Shown: piece after piece, positions 8,809 to 18,412 of the stretch
Layout: every line of letters begins with the position of its first letter
Position numbering within the stretch: the stretch's first letter is position 1
DNA from: Candidatus Ruthia endofausta
GTDB taxonomy: Bacteria > Pseudomonadota > Gammaproteobacteria > PS1 > Pseudothioglobaceae
DNA: 64,000 nt
NCBI RefSeq assembly: GCF_013342985.1
Contig: NZ_CP054490.1
Location: 868,001 to 932,000, forward strand
Direction: 5' to 3'
Position numbers and translations under genes: made by a program
The notes under the pieces: generated by a model
The model's input: the letters and a program-made list of their open reading frames with translations, nothing else
Told to the model about the DNA's origin: nothing
The model's database searches: none

Positions 8809-9520
8809 CTAAATAAACCTCGCGAACTTTTTCATTGTAAAGAATTTGCTCTTTATTGCCTTGTGCAATAATCGCACCATTATGCAGCACGTAGGAGTAG
8901 CCACAAGTATCCAGCATTTCACGATAGTTATGATCCGTAATTAAGATACCAATATCTTTGTCTTTTAAGTGGTAAATAATTTTTTGAATATCCCCAACAG
9001 AAATTGGATCAACGCCTGCAAATGGCTCATCAAGTAATACAAATTTTGGATTCATTGCCAGTGCTCTAGCGATTTCTACCCTTCTTCTTTCACCGCCAGA
9101 TAGACTGATACCTTTGATATAACGAATATGCTCAATGCTAAATTCTGCTAACAACTCTTCTAACCGATGAACTCTTTGTTTTTTATTAAGGCTAGAGTTT
9201 AACTCTAACACTGCCATAATGTTGTTTTCCACCGAAAGCTTGCGAAAAATAGAAGGCTCTTGAGGTAAGTAACCAAGCCCTAAATCAGCACGCTTGTGCA
9301 TAGACAAATGCTCAATTCTTTTTTTGTTCAAAGATACTTTGCCTGAACTTGCTTTAACCAAACCACAAGCAATATAAAAACAAGTGGTTTTCCCCGCACC
9401 ATTTGGACCTAACAATCCAACCACCTCTCCCCCTTGTACAAAAAATGAAACATCGTTAACCACATCCCTACCCGCGTAAGATTTACTAATATTTTGTATG
9501 CTTAAAACGTTACTAGACAT
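8795..9520 (-). CDS. lptB: LPS export ABC transporter ATP-binding protein LptB
   Basis: A 241-residue ATPase that powers extraction of lipopolysaccharide from the inner membrane with LptF/LptG. Walker A is '[15 protein letters not shown]' (~35-49), the signature '[16 protein letters not shown]' (~140-155), and Walker B '[15 protein letters not shown]' follows. '[15 protein letters not shown]' is the LptB-type Q-loop. Upstream lptA/lptC are not in the window: the next gene up is a bactofilin remnant, so the lpt cluster seems split here. LPS export is normally essential. Confidence 0.96.
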   Translation of the reverse strand: MSSNVLSIQNISKSYAGRDVVNDVSFFVQGGEVVGLLGPNGAGKTTCFYIACGLVKASSGKVSLNKKRIEHLSMHKRADLGLGYLPQEPSIFRKLSVENNIMAVLELNSSLNKKQRVHRLEELLAEFSIEHIRYIKGISLSGGERRRVEIARALAMNPKFVLLDEPFAGVDPISVGDIQKIIYHLKDKDIGILITDHNYREMLDTCGYSYVLHNGAIIAQGNKEQILYNEKVREVYLGEYD

Positions 9521-9619
9521 AGTGATTGATATTGATTATAATTAATAATTTTAACAGTTAACCAGCTATTATATTTAATACTAAAAAACCTGGACCAAAT
9601 ATAATAATCAAGAGCAAAA

Positions 9620-9989
9620 ACCCCAATCTAAAACAATCATATCTAAAGAATGTCATATTAAGGGCGATGTTTCTGATGGCGATGATATAAACAATCTTTG
9701 GAAAAATTAAAGGTACAATAACTCTAAAAAATAACTCAGTTATAATTGAAAAATTAGCCAAAATTAACGCAGATGTTTTTGCTAAAATTGTTAATGGCAA
9801 TATTGAAGAAAGTGAAAAAATGTTATTACTAACAGTGGTAACGTTACTGGCGATATAAGTGCACCAAAAGTTATTTTAAAAGATGGCTCTTACTTTAAAG
9901 GCAATGTTTCAATGAAAGATGCCAAAGTAAACACCATGCTAATCAACACTAATAAAGGTGTAAAAACTCAGATGAATAAATCGGTTTAA
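9620..9989 (+). pseudogene. Bactofilin (polymer-forming cytoskeletal protein), frameshifted
   Basis: Pieces of the beta-helical bactofilin core are readable in successive frames: 'TIISKECHIKGDVSDGDDI', then 'KIKGTITLKNNSVIIEKLA' and 'INADVFAKIVNGNIEESEK', then 'GNVTGDISAPKVILKDGSYF' and 'KGNVSMKDAKVNT' to TAA at 9987-9989. At least two frameshifts (near 9690 and 9825). Bactofilins form membrane-associated filaments that shape cells. The 3' end runs 41 bp into the end of the convergent birA gene, so that overlap may be under selection only for birA. Confidence 0.75.
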
Positions 9990-10701
9990 CACCGCATTGA
10001 GTTTCAACCAACAAAATACCTTGGTGATTAATTCCAAGGCAAGTACCGCTAAATGATTCTGCCTTGCTTGTATGCTTAACTTGCTTGCCTAATAAATAAT
10101 CTACTTTCGCCCACTTAGCATAAAACTCATCAAAACCATTTGATTCTAAAATATCAAAATATTCTAAAATTTTATTAATTAGATTTTTACTCAAATTGAG
10201 CTTATCAATCGGTGTTGAAGTTATCTTTTTTAAGTCTATCCAAGGCGTTTCACACTGGAAATTTTGATTAAAATCAACATTCAGCCCCAAGCCAATAATG
10301 ACTGATTGATAATTGCCCTGCAGTGAATTCTCAATCAAAATACCTGCTAATTTTCTACCTTCAAAGTAAACATCATTTGGCCATTTGAGTTTTAAATCAG
10401 AAATGCCGTATTTTTCTAACACATCAACCAATGCAAGACCAGCTACCAAGCTTAGCCCGCTTAATAAAGCACTATTAGGAAAAATACGGCGAATTGATAA
10501 AATAATACTTGTGTTTTTCTGACTCAGCCATTTCCTATCGTATTGACCCTTGCCACAGGTTTGCTCAGAAGTAATGCAAACTTGAGTTTTTTTGCAAAAG
10601 GCTAACTGAGCTAGGTAATCATTGGTGCTGGGTATTGAATCAAAAGCAAAGCACTTAATATCATCACTCAGATAATTTGTTAAATCAGAATAATTAGCCA
10701 T
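9949..10701 (-). CDS. birA: Biotin-acetyl-CoA-carboxylase ligase, without HTH domain
   Basis: Biotin protein ligase that charges the biotin carrier protein BCCP. Seen: 'FDSIPSTNDYLAQLA' (~16-30), the substrate loop 'TCGKGQYDRKWLS' (~46-58), 'LKLKWPNDVYFEGRKLAGIL' (~113-132) with the catalytic Lys region, and 'SVIIGLGLNVDFN'; the C-terminal SH3-like cap is present. The start at 10699-10701 gives 250 residues; it has none of the ~65-residue N-terminal helix-turn-helix of E. coli BirA, so it cannot act as the biotin operon repressor. Its start lies inside the dgkA 3' end (22-bp overlap), suggesting translational coupling. Confidence 0.93.
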   Translation of the reverse strand: MANYSDLTNYLSDDIKCFAFDSIPSTNDYLAQLAFCKKTQVCITSEQTCGKGQYDRKWLSQKNTSIILSIRRIFPNSALLSGLSLVAGLALVDVLEKYGISDLKLKWPNDVYFEGRKLAGILIENSLQGNYQSVIIGLGLNVDFNQNFQCETPWIDLKKITSTPIDKLNLSKNLINKILEYFDILESNGFDEFYAKWAKVDYLLGKQVKHTSKAESFSGTCLGINHQGILLVETQCGVKPIYSSEFLHLY

Positions 10702-11036
10702 GATATAACAAGTAGCGTTAATGACAACCACACCGCTGCAGAACCCATGTCCTTTGCAGCGCCCGATAATACGTGATATTCATTACCAATTCTATCAACC
10801 ACTGATTCAATAGCTGAGTTTAAAACTTCAACAATTAAAACCAAAAATATAGGCACAATTAATAGCACCTTATCAACGGATGACTCCCCTAACAAAAATG
10901 CCAAGGGCATTAACACAATACTTAACCACAATTCTTGCTTAAAAGCTGCTTCAGATTGATAGCAAAACTTTAATCCCTTCATAGAAAAGCTAAAAGCATT
11001 AATAATTCTGCTCAACCCTGTTCGTTCATTTTTCAT
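10680..11036 (-). CDS. dgkA: Diacylglycerol kinase DgkA
   Basis: A small (118-residue) integral membrane kinase that recycles diacylglycerol to phosphatidic acid. The family signature 'EVLNSAIESVVDRIG' (~70-84) with the catalytic Glu, followed by 'LSGAAKDMGSAAV' (~91-103), is almost identical to E. coli DgkA. Three hydrophobic segments are visible (about 34-48, 56-75 and 97-118), as expected. It is followed by birA with overlap, and divergent from truA across a 69-bp gap rich in A/T repeats. Confidence 0.95.
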   Translation of the reverse strand: MKNERTGLSRIINAFSFSMKGLKFCYQSEAAFKQELWLSIVLMPLAFLLGESSVDKVLLIVPIFLVLIVEVLNSAIESVVDRIGNEYHVLSGAAKDMGSAAVWLSLTLLVISWLIILI

Positions 11037-11051
11037 GTAAACCCATTTAAT

Positions 11052-11083
11052 TAAATAGTTAAAATAGTTAAAATAGTTAATTA
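11052..11083. repeat. AT-rich direct repeats between dgkA and truA
   Basis: The unit AATAGTTAA is repeated about three times in the 69-bp divergent promoter region. Probably simple-sequence drift, but it sits where both promoters should lie. Confidence 0.6.
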
Positions 11084-11105
11084 AATTTTACCAAAAAGTT
11101 GAATC

Positions 11106-11849
11106 ATGAAAATAGCATTAGGTGTTGCATACTTAGGCACAAACTTCCATGGCTGGCAGTGTCAAAAACCTAACATTCGTACTGTACAGCAAGTGGTTGA
11201 ACAGGCCCTATCAAGCGTTGCCAATCACCCCGTTAGGGTGTTTTGTTCTGGTAGAACCGATGCTGGTGTGCATGCCACCTGCCAGGTTATTCACTTTGAA
11301 ACCAACATCAAGCGCGAAAATAAGGCTTGGCTATTTGGTGGTAATGTTAATCTACCAAGCGATGTTAATTTCACTTGGGCAAAACACGTTGATGATAATT
11401 TCCACGCACGATTTAGCGCCACCGCTAGACAATACAACTACAAAATACACAACACAAAAACTCGCTGTGCCATCATAACGGCCCATTCATTATGGGAGCC
11501 AAGAAAGTTGAACATAATGGCAATGGATAAAGCTAGCAAATATTTAACTGGCGAATATGACTTTTCAGCCTTTCGAGGTAGTTTATGTCAAGCGACATCC
11601 CCCATTAAAACCATTGAATTCATAAAACTAACCAAGTGTGATGACAACATTTTACTAGACATAAAAGCCGACGCCTTTTTACATCATATGGTACGCAATA
11701 TTGTTGGTACACTACTCAAGGTGGGTAAAGGTGAAAAATCCATTAAATGGGTAAAAAAGGTGTTGAATAGTAAGCAGCGCAAACAAGCCGGTCCCGCCGC
11801 CCCGCCCCAAGGACTTTACTTTATTAAAGCTTTTTACTCCAATTTATAA
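11106..11849 (+). CDS. truA: tRNA pseudouridine synthase A TruA
   Basis: TruA makes pseudouridine at positions 38-40 of tRNA anticodon arms. The 247-residue protein begins with 'MKIALGVAYLGTNFHGWQCQ', carries the catalytic Asp in 'FCSGRTDAGVHATCQV' (~48-63), 'ARFSATARQYNYKI' (~97) and 'FLHHMVRNIVGTLLKVG' (~196-212). Full length. It ends 1 bp before the convergent metE stop. Confidence 0.97.
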   Translation: MKIALGVAYLGTNFHGWQCQKPNIRTVQQVVEQALSSVANHPVRVFCSGRTDAGVHATCQVIHFETNIKRENKAWLFGGNVNLPSDVNFTWAKHVDDNFHARFSATARQYNYKIHNTKTRCAIITAHSLWEPRKLNIMAMDKASKYLTGEYDFSAFRGSLCQATSPIKTIEFIKLTKCDDNILLDIKADAFLHHMVRNIVGTLLKVGKGEKSIKWVKKVLNSKQRKQAGPAAPPQGLYFIKAFYSNL

Positions 11850-11850
11850 A

Positions 11851-14127
11851 TCAATTTTTTCGAAGTTGTTGGCTAGCTAACACCATATTAGTTAATGCAA
11901 GATTTACTTCATCCCAATGTCTGGTTTTTAAGCCACAATCAGGATTAACCCATAGCCTTTTAATAGGAATGTGTTTTGCCGCTTTTTGCATGAGTTTAAC
12001 CATAGAATCAACCGAAGGAATATTAGGAGAATGAATATCATAAACGCCTGGACCTATTTCATTAGGATAATCAAACTCATCAAATATATCCAATAATTCC
12101 ATGTCCGAGCGAGAGGTCTCAATAGTGATAACATCAGCATCCATCTGCGCTATTGCCCCAATAATATCATTAAATTCTGAATAGCACATATGTGTGTGAA
12201 TTTGGGTTTCATCACTTACACCATTGGCACTGATTCGATAAGCCCTAATCGCCCAATCAAGATAAGCTTGCCACTGAGATTCTCGCAGTGGCAAGCCCTC
12301 TCTTAATGCCGCCTCATCAATCTGGATGATATTTATATTAGATTTTTCAAGGTCCAATACCTCATCTCTAATAGCCAAAGACAATTGCAAGCATGTTGTC
12401 TTTCTTGGCTGGTCATCACGCACAAACGACCAATTCAACATCGTAACAGGGCCTGTAATCATACCTTTCATAGGCTTATTGGTGAGTGACTGAGCATAGG
12501 TTATCCAATCTAGCGTCATAGGTTTTGGGCGAGAAATATCACCAAAAATAATCGGTGGCTTGACACAACGAGAACCATAAGATTGCACCCAACCAAATTG
12601 GCTAAATGCGTAACCGCTTAATTGTTGCCCAAAATATTCCACCATATCGTTACGCTCAGGCTCGCCGTGCACCAAAACATCTAGGCCTAAGTGTTCTTGC
12701 ACTTGCACACAATGCCTAATTTCAGAGCGCATCGCTTTCATATATTGCTCTGCTGATAATTCACCCAATTTATAATCGCGTCTGACTTGTCTAATCTCTA
12801 GCGTTTGTGGAAACGAGCCGATTGTCGTGGTTGGATATAAAGGTAGGTCAAATTTTTCACTTTGTAATTTTGCTCTGCTCTTATAATTAGATTGACGATT
12901 GCCCAGTTCATCATTCACCTTAGCAATGCGTTCTTTAACTTTACCATTATGTACAAGTGATGAATATTTTCTAGCATTAATGGCAGCAATATTATTTGCT
13001 ATTTCTTTAGTTACACTTACTTGTCCTTGATTAAGTGCTTGCGCTAATATGCTTAGTTCTTCTAATTTTTGCACAGCAAACCCAAGCCATGATTTAATGT
13101 CATCATCCAATTCTTGCTCGCTATCTAAATCCACAGGCACATGCAATAATGAACAAGACGGGGCTAACCATAATCTACTCTGTAATTGCTGGTGAATAGG
13201 TGCTAGCCACAACAAAGTTGCACTTAAATCTGTCTTCCAAATATTCCGACCATTCACCACGCCCAAAGATAAAACTTGATCATCTGATAGGCTATCAATC
13301 ACTAATTGAACCTCATCTTTTGCATTAATCGCATCAATATGTAACCCGTCAATAGGCAAGCCACAAGCCAAGCTTAAATTGTCCTGCAAAGTGCCAAAAT
13401 AACTAGCAAGTAACAATTTAATCGGGCGATTTGCCAACATATCGTAAGCCTTCCTAAACGCCACTTGCCAATCTGCTTCTAGTTCTGTAACCAAAATAGG
13501 CTCATCAACCTGTATCCACTCTATACTTAGCTTTGCCAATTCATCAAATAATTGTGCATACACCCTAACCAATGAATCTAATAAATCTAGTTTGTTGATT
13601 TTATCTTTGGACTTGCCTAACCATAAATAAGTGACTGGACCAATAACAACAGGCTTAACCTTCACGCCTTGCGCTTGCGCTTGCCTAATTTGTTCAATCA
13701 GACGTTGTGCTTGGAGTGCAAAATTTGTCTCTTGACTAAATTCTGGTACAATGTAATGATAATTGGTATCAAACCATTTGGTCATCTCGCTCGCTTGAAT
13801 ACAAGTACAATCAGACTCATTAACAAAGGCACGCCCACGTGCTATTCGAAAATAGTTATCTAGCTCATTATCTGATAAATTTTCAGCACGTTTTGGGATA
13901 TTGCCTAATAAAAAACTCATATCCAAAACCTGGTCATAAAAAGAAAAATCACCCACTGGCACCCAATCTAGTTTATTTTGATTTTGCCAGTATTGCTTGC
14001 ATAATGTACTAGCAGTTTGCAATAACTCATCCTGAGAAATAGCATTTGACCAATATTTTTCTAATGCAAATTTTAACTCCCGATGTTTACCAATACGCGG
14101 AAAACCCAGATTGTGTGTTGTAACCAT
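11851..14127 (-). CDS. metE: Cobalamin-independent methionine synthase MetE
   Basis: MetE transfers a methyl group from methyltetrahydropteroyltriglutamate to homocysteine, the last step of methionine synthesis, without B12. About 758 residues from the ATG at 14125-14127, which starts '[19 protein letters not shown]', the usual MetE N-terminus; an upstream in-frame start would add 10 residues and enter the metR control region. The zinc ligands are in '[10 protein letters not shown]' and '[11 protein letters not shown]' near the C-terminus, with '[15 protein letters not shown]' between. Divergent metR and a MetR-type operator indicate control by homocysteine through MetR. Confidence 0.97.
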   Translation of the reverse strand: MVTTHNLGFPRIGKHRELKFALEKYWSNAISQDELLQTASTLCKQYWQNQNKLDWVPVGDFSFYDQVLDMSFLLGNIPKRAENLSDNELDNYFRIARGRAFVNESDCTCIQASEMTKWFDTNYHYIVPEFSQETNFALQAQRLIEQIRQAQAQGVKVKPVVIGPVTYLWLGKSKDKINKLDLLDSLVRVYAQLFDELAKLSIEWIQVDEPILVTELEADWQVAFRKAYDMLANRPIKLLLASYFGTLQDNLSLACGLPIDGLHIDAINAKDEVQLVIDSLSDDQVLSLGVVNGRNIWKTDLSATLLWLAPIHQQLQSRLWLAPSCSLLHVPVDLDSEQELDDDIKSWLGFAVQKLEELSILAQALNQGQVSVTKEIANNIAAINARKYSSLVHNGKVKERIAKVNDELGNRQSNYKSRAKLQSEKFDLPLYPTTTIGSFPQTLEIRQVRRDYKLGELSAEQYMKAMRSEIRHCVQVQEHLGLDVLVHGEPERNDMVEYFGQQLSGYAFSQFGWVQSYGSRCVKPPIIFGDISRPKPMTLDWITYAQSLTNKPMKGMITGPVTMLNWSFVRDDQPRKTTCLQLSLAIRDEVLDLEKSNINIIQIDEAALREGLPLRESQWQAYLDWAIRAYRISANGVSDETQIHTHMCYSEFNDIIGAIAQMDADVITIETSRSDMELLDIFDEFDYPNEIGPGVYDIHSPNIPSVDSMVKLMQKAAKHIPIKRLWVNPDCGLKTRHWDEVNLALTNMVLASQQLRKN

Positions 14128-14210
14128 AATTAAGATTCCTACTGATTGCAAAGTCAAATATTTTATAAGGGCTATTTTATAAAGTAAAATGATTATTTTT
14201 AACTTAATGA

Positions 14211-14223
14211 TGAATTATATTCA
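14211..14223. promoter_or_regulatory. Candidate MetR operator
   Basis: TGAATTATATTCA matches the known MetR consensus TGAA-N5-TTCA exactly. It lies in the metE/metR divergent region, 4 bp before the ATG that best fits the MetR N-terminus, which would suit repression of metR by its own product. The short AT-rich motif could also arise by chance. Confidence 0.6.
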
Positions 14224-14227
14224 TATT

Positions 14228-15121
14228 ATGATAACGCTTAAACATTTGAAGATCATCCAAGCATTACATGAAAATAGTACTTTAACGCGTGCTGCAAATA
14301 TATTATATTTGAGCCAATCTGCCTTATCCCACCAAATTCGTTACTTAGAGGAAAAACTGGGTGTTCCACTTTGGGAACGAAAGGGTAGAAATTTACGCTT
14401 CACAAAGGCAGGCGAATTACTATTACAAACTGCACAACAATTATTACCAATTTTAGAACAAACCGAGAAAACTTTGAAGGCCTATGCACAAGGTCGCCAA
14501 GGTATTTTGCGTATAGGCGTTGAGTATTATCCTTGCTATGAATGGCTAACAAAGGTCATTGGTGTATTTTTGCAAAAAATGCCTGATGTTGAAGTAGAAA
14601 TCATCAACAAATTTCAATTTTCTGGGCACGAAGGACTGCTCAATTACCATATTGATATCCTAATTACACCTGATATAGAGAAAGAAGCAGACATTCATAT
14701 TGAAACACTCGTCCAATATAATTTGGTACTTTTAGTTGCTGATGAACACCCACTAGCACATAAAACAATAATTACACCAAAAGACTTAGCTCATAAAACT
14801 TTATTGACTTTTCCTGTACCACTAGAACGGCTTGATATTTTGACACAATTTTTAAACCCAGCGCATATTAAACCCAAACATATTAAAAAAATTGAATCCA
14901 TTGAGCTCATATTACAAATGACAACGCTCGGGCGTGGCGTTTGCATATTGCCAGAATGGCTGGCAGATGAGTTTATTAAAAAAATGCCTGTTAAAAAAAT
15001 CCGCATAAGCGCTAACGGACTTAATCAAAAACTATTTGCAATTTTACGTAAACAAGACAAAGAAATTAATTATATCCAACGCTTTGTTAAAATTAGTAAG
15101 AAAATAGTCAACACCACCTAA
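14228..15121 (+). CDS. metR: LysR-type regulator MetR
   Basis: MetR activates met genes, mainly metE, with homocysteine as co-effector. The chosen start 'MITLKHLKIIQALHENSTL' aligns with the E. coli MetR start; two ATGs at 14207 and 14210 would add 6-7 residues. The helix-turn-helix 'LTRAANILYLSQSALSHQIR' (~20-39) is followed by 'LEEKLGVPLWERKG' and a LysR substrate domain with 'LRIGVEYYPCYEWL' (~95). About 297 residues, usual length. The neighbour, metE, on the other strand is its classical target. Confidence 0.92.
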   Translation: MITLKHLKIIQALHENSTLTRAANILYLSQSALSHQIRYLEEKLGVPLWERKGRNLRFTKAGELLLQTAQQLLPILEQTEKTLKAYAQGRQGILRIGVEYYPCYEWLTKVIGVFLQKMPDVEVEIINKFQFSGHEGLLNYHIDILITPDIEKEADIHIETLVQYNLVLLVADEHPLAHKTIITPKDLAHKTLLTFPVPLERLDILTQFLNPAHIKPKHIKKIESIELILQMTTLGRGVCILPEWLADEFIKKMPVKKIRISANGLNQKLFAILRKQDKEINYIQRFVKISKKIVNTT

Positions 15122-15194
15122 AAATTATCTAGCCTAAAAATAAATATTTTTTATCAGTAAAACTTGTTAGTGGTGGTTAGTAATGTTTTGATTA

Positions 15195-15203
15195 TGGTAT
15201 AAT
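15195..15203 (+). promoter_or_regulatory. Extended -10 promoter before SLC13 permease gene
   Basis: TGGTATAAT (TGN plus consensus -10) lies 41 bp before the ATG of the permease gene. No good -35 box is seen, which is tolerated by extended -10 promoters. Confidence 0.5.
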
Positions 15204-15243
15204 TTTTCCTAAACTTTTTTTACGCTTAATAAAAACCAAAACC

Positions 15244-17187
15244 ATGTTTAATAAAAAAAAAATTTCAGCCATTATTTTTGCTATTTTTGCCGTATGGCTT
15301 TCAACAATTGCACCAACTACCCCTATCTCTTGGATGTTGGGTATTCTCGTATTAACAATTTACCTGTTTGCTTTTGAAGTGCTGGAAGTTGATGAAGCTT
15401 CCATTACCATTATGATTATTTTAGGGTTAAGCTCTTTACCATGGATTCATACTTTGATGGGATTAGAAGAAGGCTTGGTTGATAACCAAAGACTGTTTGA
15501 TGGATTCTCTTCTAATGCGGTTATGTCAATTATTGCGGTGATGATTATTGGTGCAGGCTTGGATAAAACAGGATTAATGGGCAAGGTTGCTACTTTTATT
15601 CTTAAAGTAGGGGGTAGTTCTGAACCAAGAGTAATTCCAATCATCTCTTCTACCGTTGGATTCATTTCATCCTTTATGCAAAATGTGGGCGCGGCTGCAC
15701 TATTTATCCCTGTTGTGAGTCGTATTTCATCACGCTCGGGTATTCCAATCTCACGGCTATTAATGCCGATGGGATTTACAGCAATTTTAGGTGGTACGAT
15801 GACCATGGTGGGTTCTAGCCCTTTAATCTTGCTAAATGATTTAATTTTAGCCACCAATCAGGGATTAAAAGTTGGACAACAAATGGACACCTGGGGATTG
15901 TTCTCTGTAACCCCAATAGGTATTGCATTGGTTATAACAGGTATTGTGTATTTTGTTATTGCTGGAAAGTTTGTCTTACCTACAGCTAAAAAAAACCAGT
16001 CAGAATCTGTATCAGCCGTTGAACACTTTCACCAAGTTTACAACATAGATTATGATTTATTTGAGGTTAATGTTCCTAAAGACTCTAACTTAATTGGCAT
16101 GATGCTTGATGATATTGAGACAGCTACTAAAATCAGAATCATCGCTATACAAACCATTGAGGGGGAAACATTTATTGGACACCATTCAGTTGAGCGTAGC
16201 ACTACAATTAAGCCACAAATGACCTTGGGCGTATTGACAACAAAAGAACATCTGGATGCTTTTGTTCAAGGCTTTCATCTTGAGTTATCAGATACCATTG
16301 AAAAATTCTCTAACCTACTATCTACACAAGAGTGTGGAACAGCAGAAATTGTTATTCCACCTAACTCTTCTCTCATTAATCAAAGTGCTAGAGATATATG
16401 GTTACGCAAAACTTATGGCGTTGCCATGGTGGCATTACATCGTAGTGGAGAAACCATGCAAGAAGGCGAAGGCATTCGTAATATACCTTTCCAATCAGGC
16501 GATACACTAATTGTCTATACACGTTGGGTTGACTTAGACAGGTTGCAATCAAACACCGATTTTATTGTTATCACTTCTGAGTATCCAAGACAAGAAGAAT
16601 ACCGTCCTGAGAAAATTAAATGGGCAAGTATTTTTTTTGCCATTGCACTTTTCTTAGTATTATTTACTGATATTAAGCTCTCTATCGCACTCATGACTGG
16701 TGCTTTAGGTATGATTTTATCTGGTGTTATTAAAATAGAAGAAGCCTATCGTGCAGTTTCTTGGAAAACAGTATTCTTATTAGCAAGTCTTATTCCACTA
16801 GGCATGGCAGTATCAAAAACTGGCACTGCTTTGTGGATTGCACAAGAAACAGTTAAAGTAGTTGGGGATATGGCATCTTGGATCATATTAACCTCAATTG
16901 TCATACTGGCAACTTTCTTTACTTTGGTAATGTCCAATGTAGGCGCGACCATTCTCTTAGTACCTATTGCCGTTAATATTGCCATTCAAGTAGGAGAAAA
17001 CCCTGCAGTTTATGCACTAGCAGTCGCTATTGCAACTTCGAACTCATTTTTAATTCCCACCCATCAAGTAAATGCTTTAATTATGGGGCCTGGTGGTTAT
17101 AAAGTAGCAGATTTTATCAAAGCAGGGGGTCTTATGACGGTGCTATTCATCATCGTTATGATATCAATGATGAATATTATTTTTTAA
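15244..17187 (+). CDS. SLC13-family permease with two TrkA-C domains
   Basis: A 647-residue inner-membrane anion transporter of the SLC13/ArsB-NhaD superfamily. Hydrophobic segments cover ~7-200 and ~210-235, then a soluble stretch (~260-450) with two TrkA-C-like (RCK_C) repeats ('FEVNVPKDSNLIGMML' and 'AEIVIPPNSSLINQSARDIW'), then membrane segments to the end. Two family hairpin motifs are seen: 'SSFMQNVGAAALFIPV' and 'VMSNVGATILLVPIAV'. Relatives are described as sulfate, tellurite or dicarboxylate carriers; the substrate cannot be read from sequence. In a sulfur oxidiser, sulfate would be a reasonable candidate. The carbonic anhydrase gene follows 62 bp downstream. Confidence 0.85.
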   Translation: MFNKKKISAIIFAIFAVWLSTIAPTTPISWMLGILVLTIYLFAFEVLEVDEASITIMIILGLSSLPWIHTLMGLEEGLVDNQRLFDGFSSNAVMSIIAVMIIGAGLDKTGLMGKVATFILKVGGSSEPRVIPIISSTVGFISSFMQNVGAAALFIPVVSRISSRSGIPISRLLMPMGFTAILGGTMTMVGSSPLILLNDLILATNQGLKVGQQMDTWGLFSVTPIGIALVITGIVYFVIAGKFVLPTAKKNQSESVSAVEHFHQVYNIDYDLFEVNVPKDSNLIGMMLDDIETATKIRIIAIQTIEGETFIGHHSVERSTTIKPQMTLGVLTTKEHLDAFVQGFHLELSDTIEKFSNLLSTQECGTAEIVIPPNSSLINQSARDIWLRKTYGVAMVALHRSGETMQEGEGIRNIPFQSGDTLIVYTRWVDLDRLQSNTDFIVITSEYPRQEEYRPEKIKWASIFFAIALFLVLFTDIKLSIALMTGALGMILSGVIKIEEAYRAVSWKTVFLLASLIPLGMAVSKTGTALWIAQETVKVVGDMASWIILTSIVILATFFTLVMSNVGATILLVPIAVNIAIQVGENPAVYALAVAIATSNSFLIPTHQVNALIMGPGGYKVADFIKAGGLMTVLFIIVMISMMNIIF

Positions 17188-17249
17188 AATAACCTTACCT
17201 TAGTAAGTACCTTTGTTATTTACCGTAAGAATAAGCCTTTTTTAATAAT

Positions 17250-17855
17250 ATGAAACATTTAAATTCAACACAAGCAAAAAAAAAACTGGCTGATGGTAAT
17301 CAACGCTTTGTTAATGGCACTGCATTGAATTATAAATTTCACCCCCATAGATATACAAAAGACATACAGAATCAATCGCCTTTTGCGATTGTAATAGGTT
17401 GTTCTGATTCAAGAGTACCAATTGAAACTATTTTTGATCAGAGTTTTGGAGATTTGTTTATTATTCGCATTGCAGGAAATATAGTAGCCCCATCACAAAT
17501 GGGTAGTGTTGAGTTTGCAATCTCAAAATTTAAGGCCTCCTTGATTATGGTATTAGGGCACTCTAACTGTGGTGCTATTAGTGCTACTATTGATGAGTGC
17601 ATCAATAAAACATATTTATCAGACAGTCTTCATTCTATTACTGATAGGATAAAGCTATCAATTCTACCCTTAATCAACTTAAATTTGCCAAATCATAAAT
17701 TAATGAACAAGGCTGTTGAGGTTAATATTATTCATTCTGTCAAACAATTACAAAGCCAATCACTAATCATTAAGGAGGCCATCGAAAATAATAAACTAGA
17801 GGTTATAGGCGCTAGCTACTCTTTAAAATCAGGTACAGTTCAGCTTCTGACTTAA
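17250..17855 (+). CDS. Beta-class carbonic anhydrase
   Basis: A 201-residue enzyme that interconverts CO2 and bicarbonate. The zinc ligands are visible: Cys in 'VIGCSDSRVPIETIF' (~49-63) with the Asp-Arg dyad, and His and Cys in 'VLGHSNCGAISA' (~106-117). Length and lack of a signal peptide fit the cytosolic bacterial type. It follows the anion permease on the same strand. In an autotroph it would feed inorganic carbon to fixation; in any bacterium it supplies bicarbonate for biosynthesis. Confidence 0.95.
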   Translation: MKHLNSTQAKKKLADGNQRFVNGTALNYKFHPHRYTKDIQNQSPFAIVIGCSDSRVPIETIFDQSFGDLFIIRIAGNIVAPSQMGSVEFAISKFKASLIMVLGHSNCGAISATIDECINKTYLSDSLHSITDRIKLSILPLINLNLPNHKLMNKAVEVNIIHSVKQLQSQSLIIKEAIENNKLEVIGASYSLKSGTVQLLT

Positions 17856-17887
17856 TTTTTTTAGACTTTTGAATTGAACCAATCTGT

Positions 17888-18412
17888 TTAAAAATTCTCA
17901 TCCCAATCAACTAAAATAGTTTGATTATCCATATCTACTTTGATTAAAAATGGCGAAATATAAGGTACCCAATACTCTCTCTTACCATTAACCACGAGCA
18001 CATTGTTTGAGCCAGTATCAACCAAATTAGACACTTTACCAAGCACAATTTTTGCCTTATTGATTACTTCTAAACCAATTAAATCGTCCCAATAATACTC
18101 ACCTGCCTTAAGTTGTGGTAATTGTAATTTTTCAATATACAAATCAGTGCCCATATAAGCCCTAGCTTGTTCTTTATCAAAGACATCTTTGATTTGCGCC
18201 ACAATGGTTTTACCTTGCAGGCGACCTTGAACAACCTCCAAGGTTTGCCAATTGCCATCAACATTGATATGCCACGGCTGATAAGATAAGATATTTTTTC
18301 TTGGATAGGTGTAGGAGAAAATTTTCACCCAGCCTTGAGCACCAAAAAGGCCATTAATCTGTCCGATTAATAGCCTTTTGTTGTCAGATGTAGGAAGTTC
18401 TGAATTACTCAG
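17888..18412 (-). CDS. rimM: Ribosome maturation factor RimM, apparent CTG start
   Basis: RimM binds S19 and assists 30S assembly. The ATG-started frame (from 18328) is only 146 residues and lacks the first beta strand. Reading upstream in frame gives '[19 protein letters not shown]', the true RimM N-terminus, without any ATG, GTG or TTG; the only plausible start is CTG at 18410-18412, overlapping the rpsP stop codon region, for 174 residues (E. coli has 182). The PRC-barrel part '[12 protein letters not shown]' (~105) and the conserved end '[12 protein letters not shown]' are intact. Coupling to rpsP translation would help such a weak start. A changed ATG is the alternative reading. Confidence 0.88.
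   Translation of the reverse strand: MSNSELPTSDNKRLLIGQINGLFGAQGWVKIFSYTYPRKNILSYQPWHINVDGNWQTLEVVQGRLQGKTIVAQIKDVFDKEQARAYMGTDLYIEKLQLPQLKAGEYYWDDLIGLEVINKAKIVLGKVSNLVDTGSNNVLVVNGKREYWVPYISPFLIKVDMDNQTILVDWDENF

Noticed and set aside
9558-9800. Minus-strand hydrophobic 80-codon frame
   Set aside because: It is the shadow of the plus-strand bactofilin remnant; the readable family text is on the plus strand.
14128-14157. Upstream start for metE (10 extra residues)
   Set aside because: The downstream ATG gives the usual MetE N-terminus, while the extension invades the metE/metR control region.
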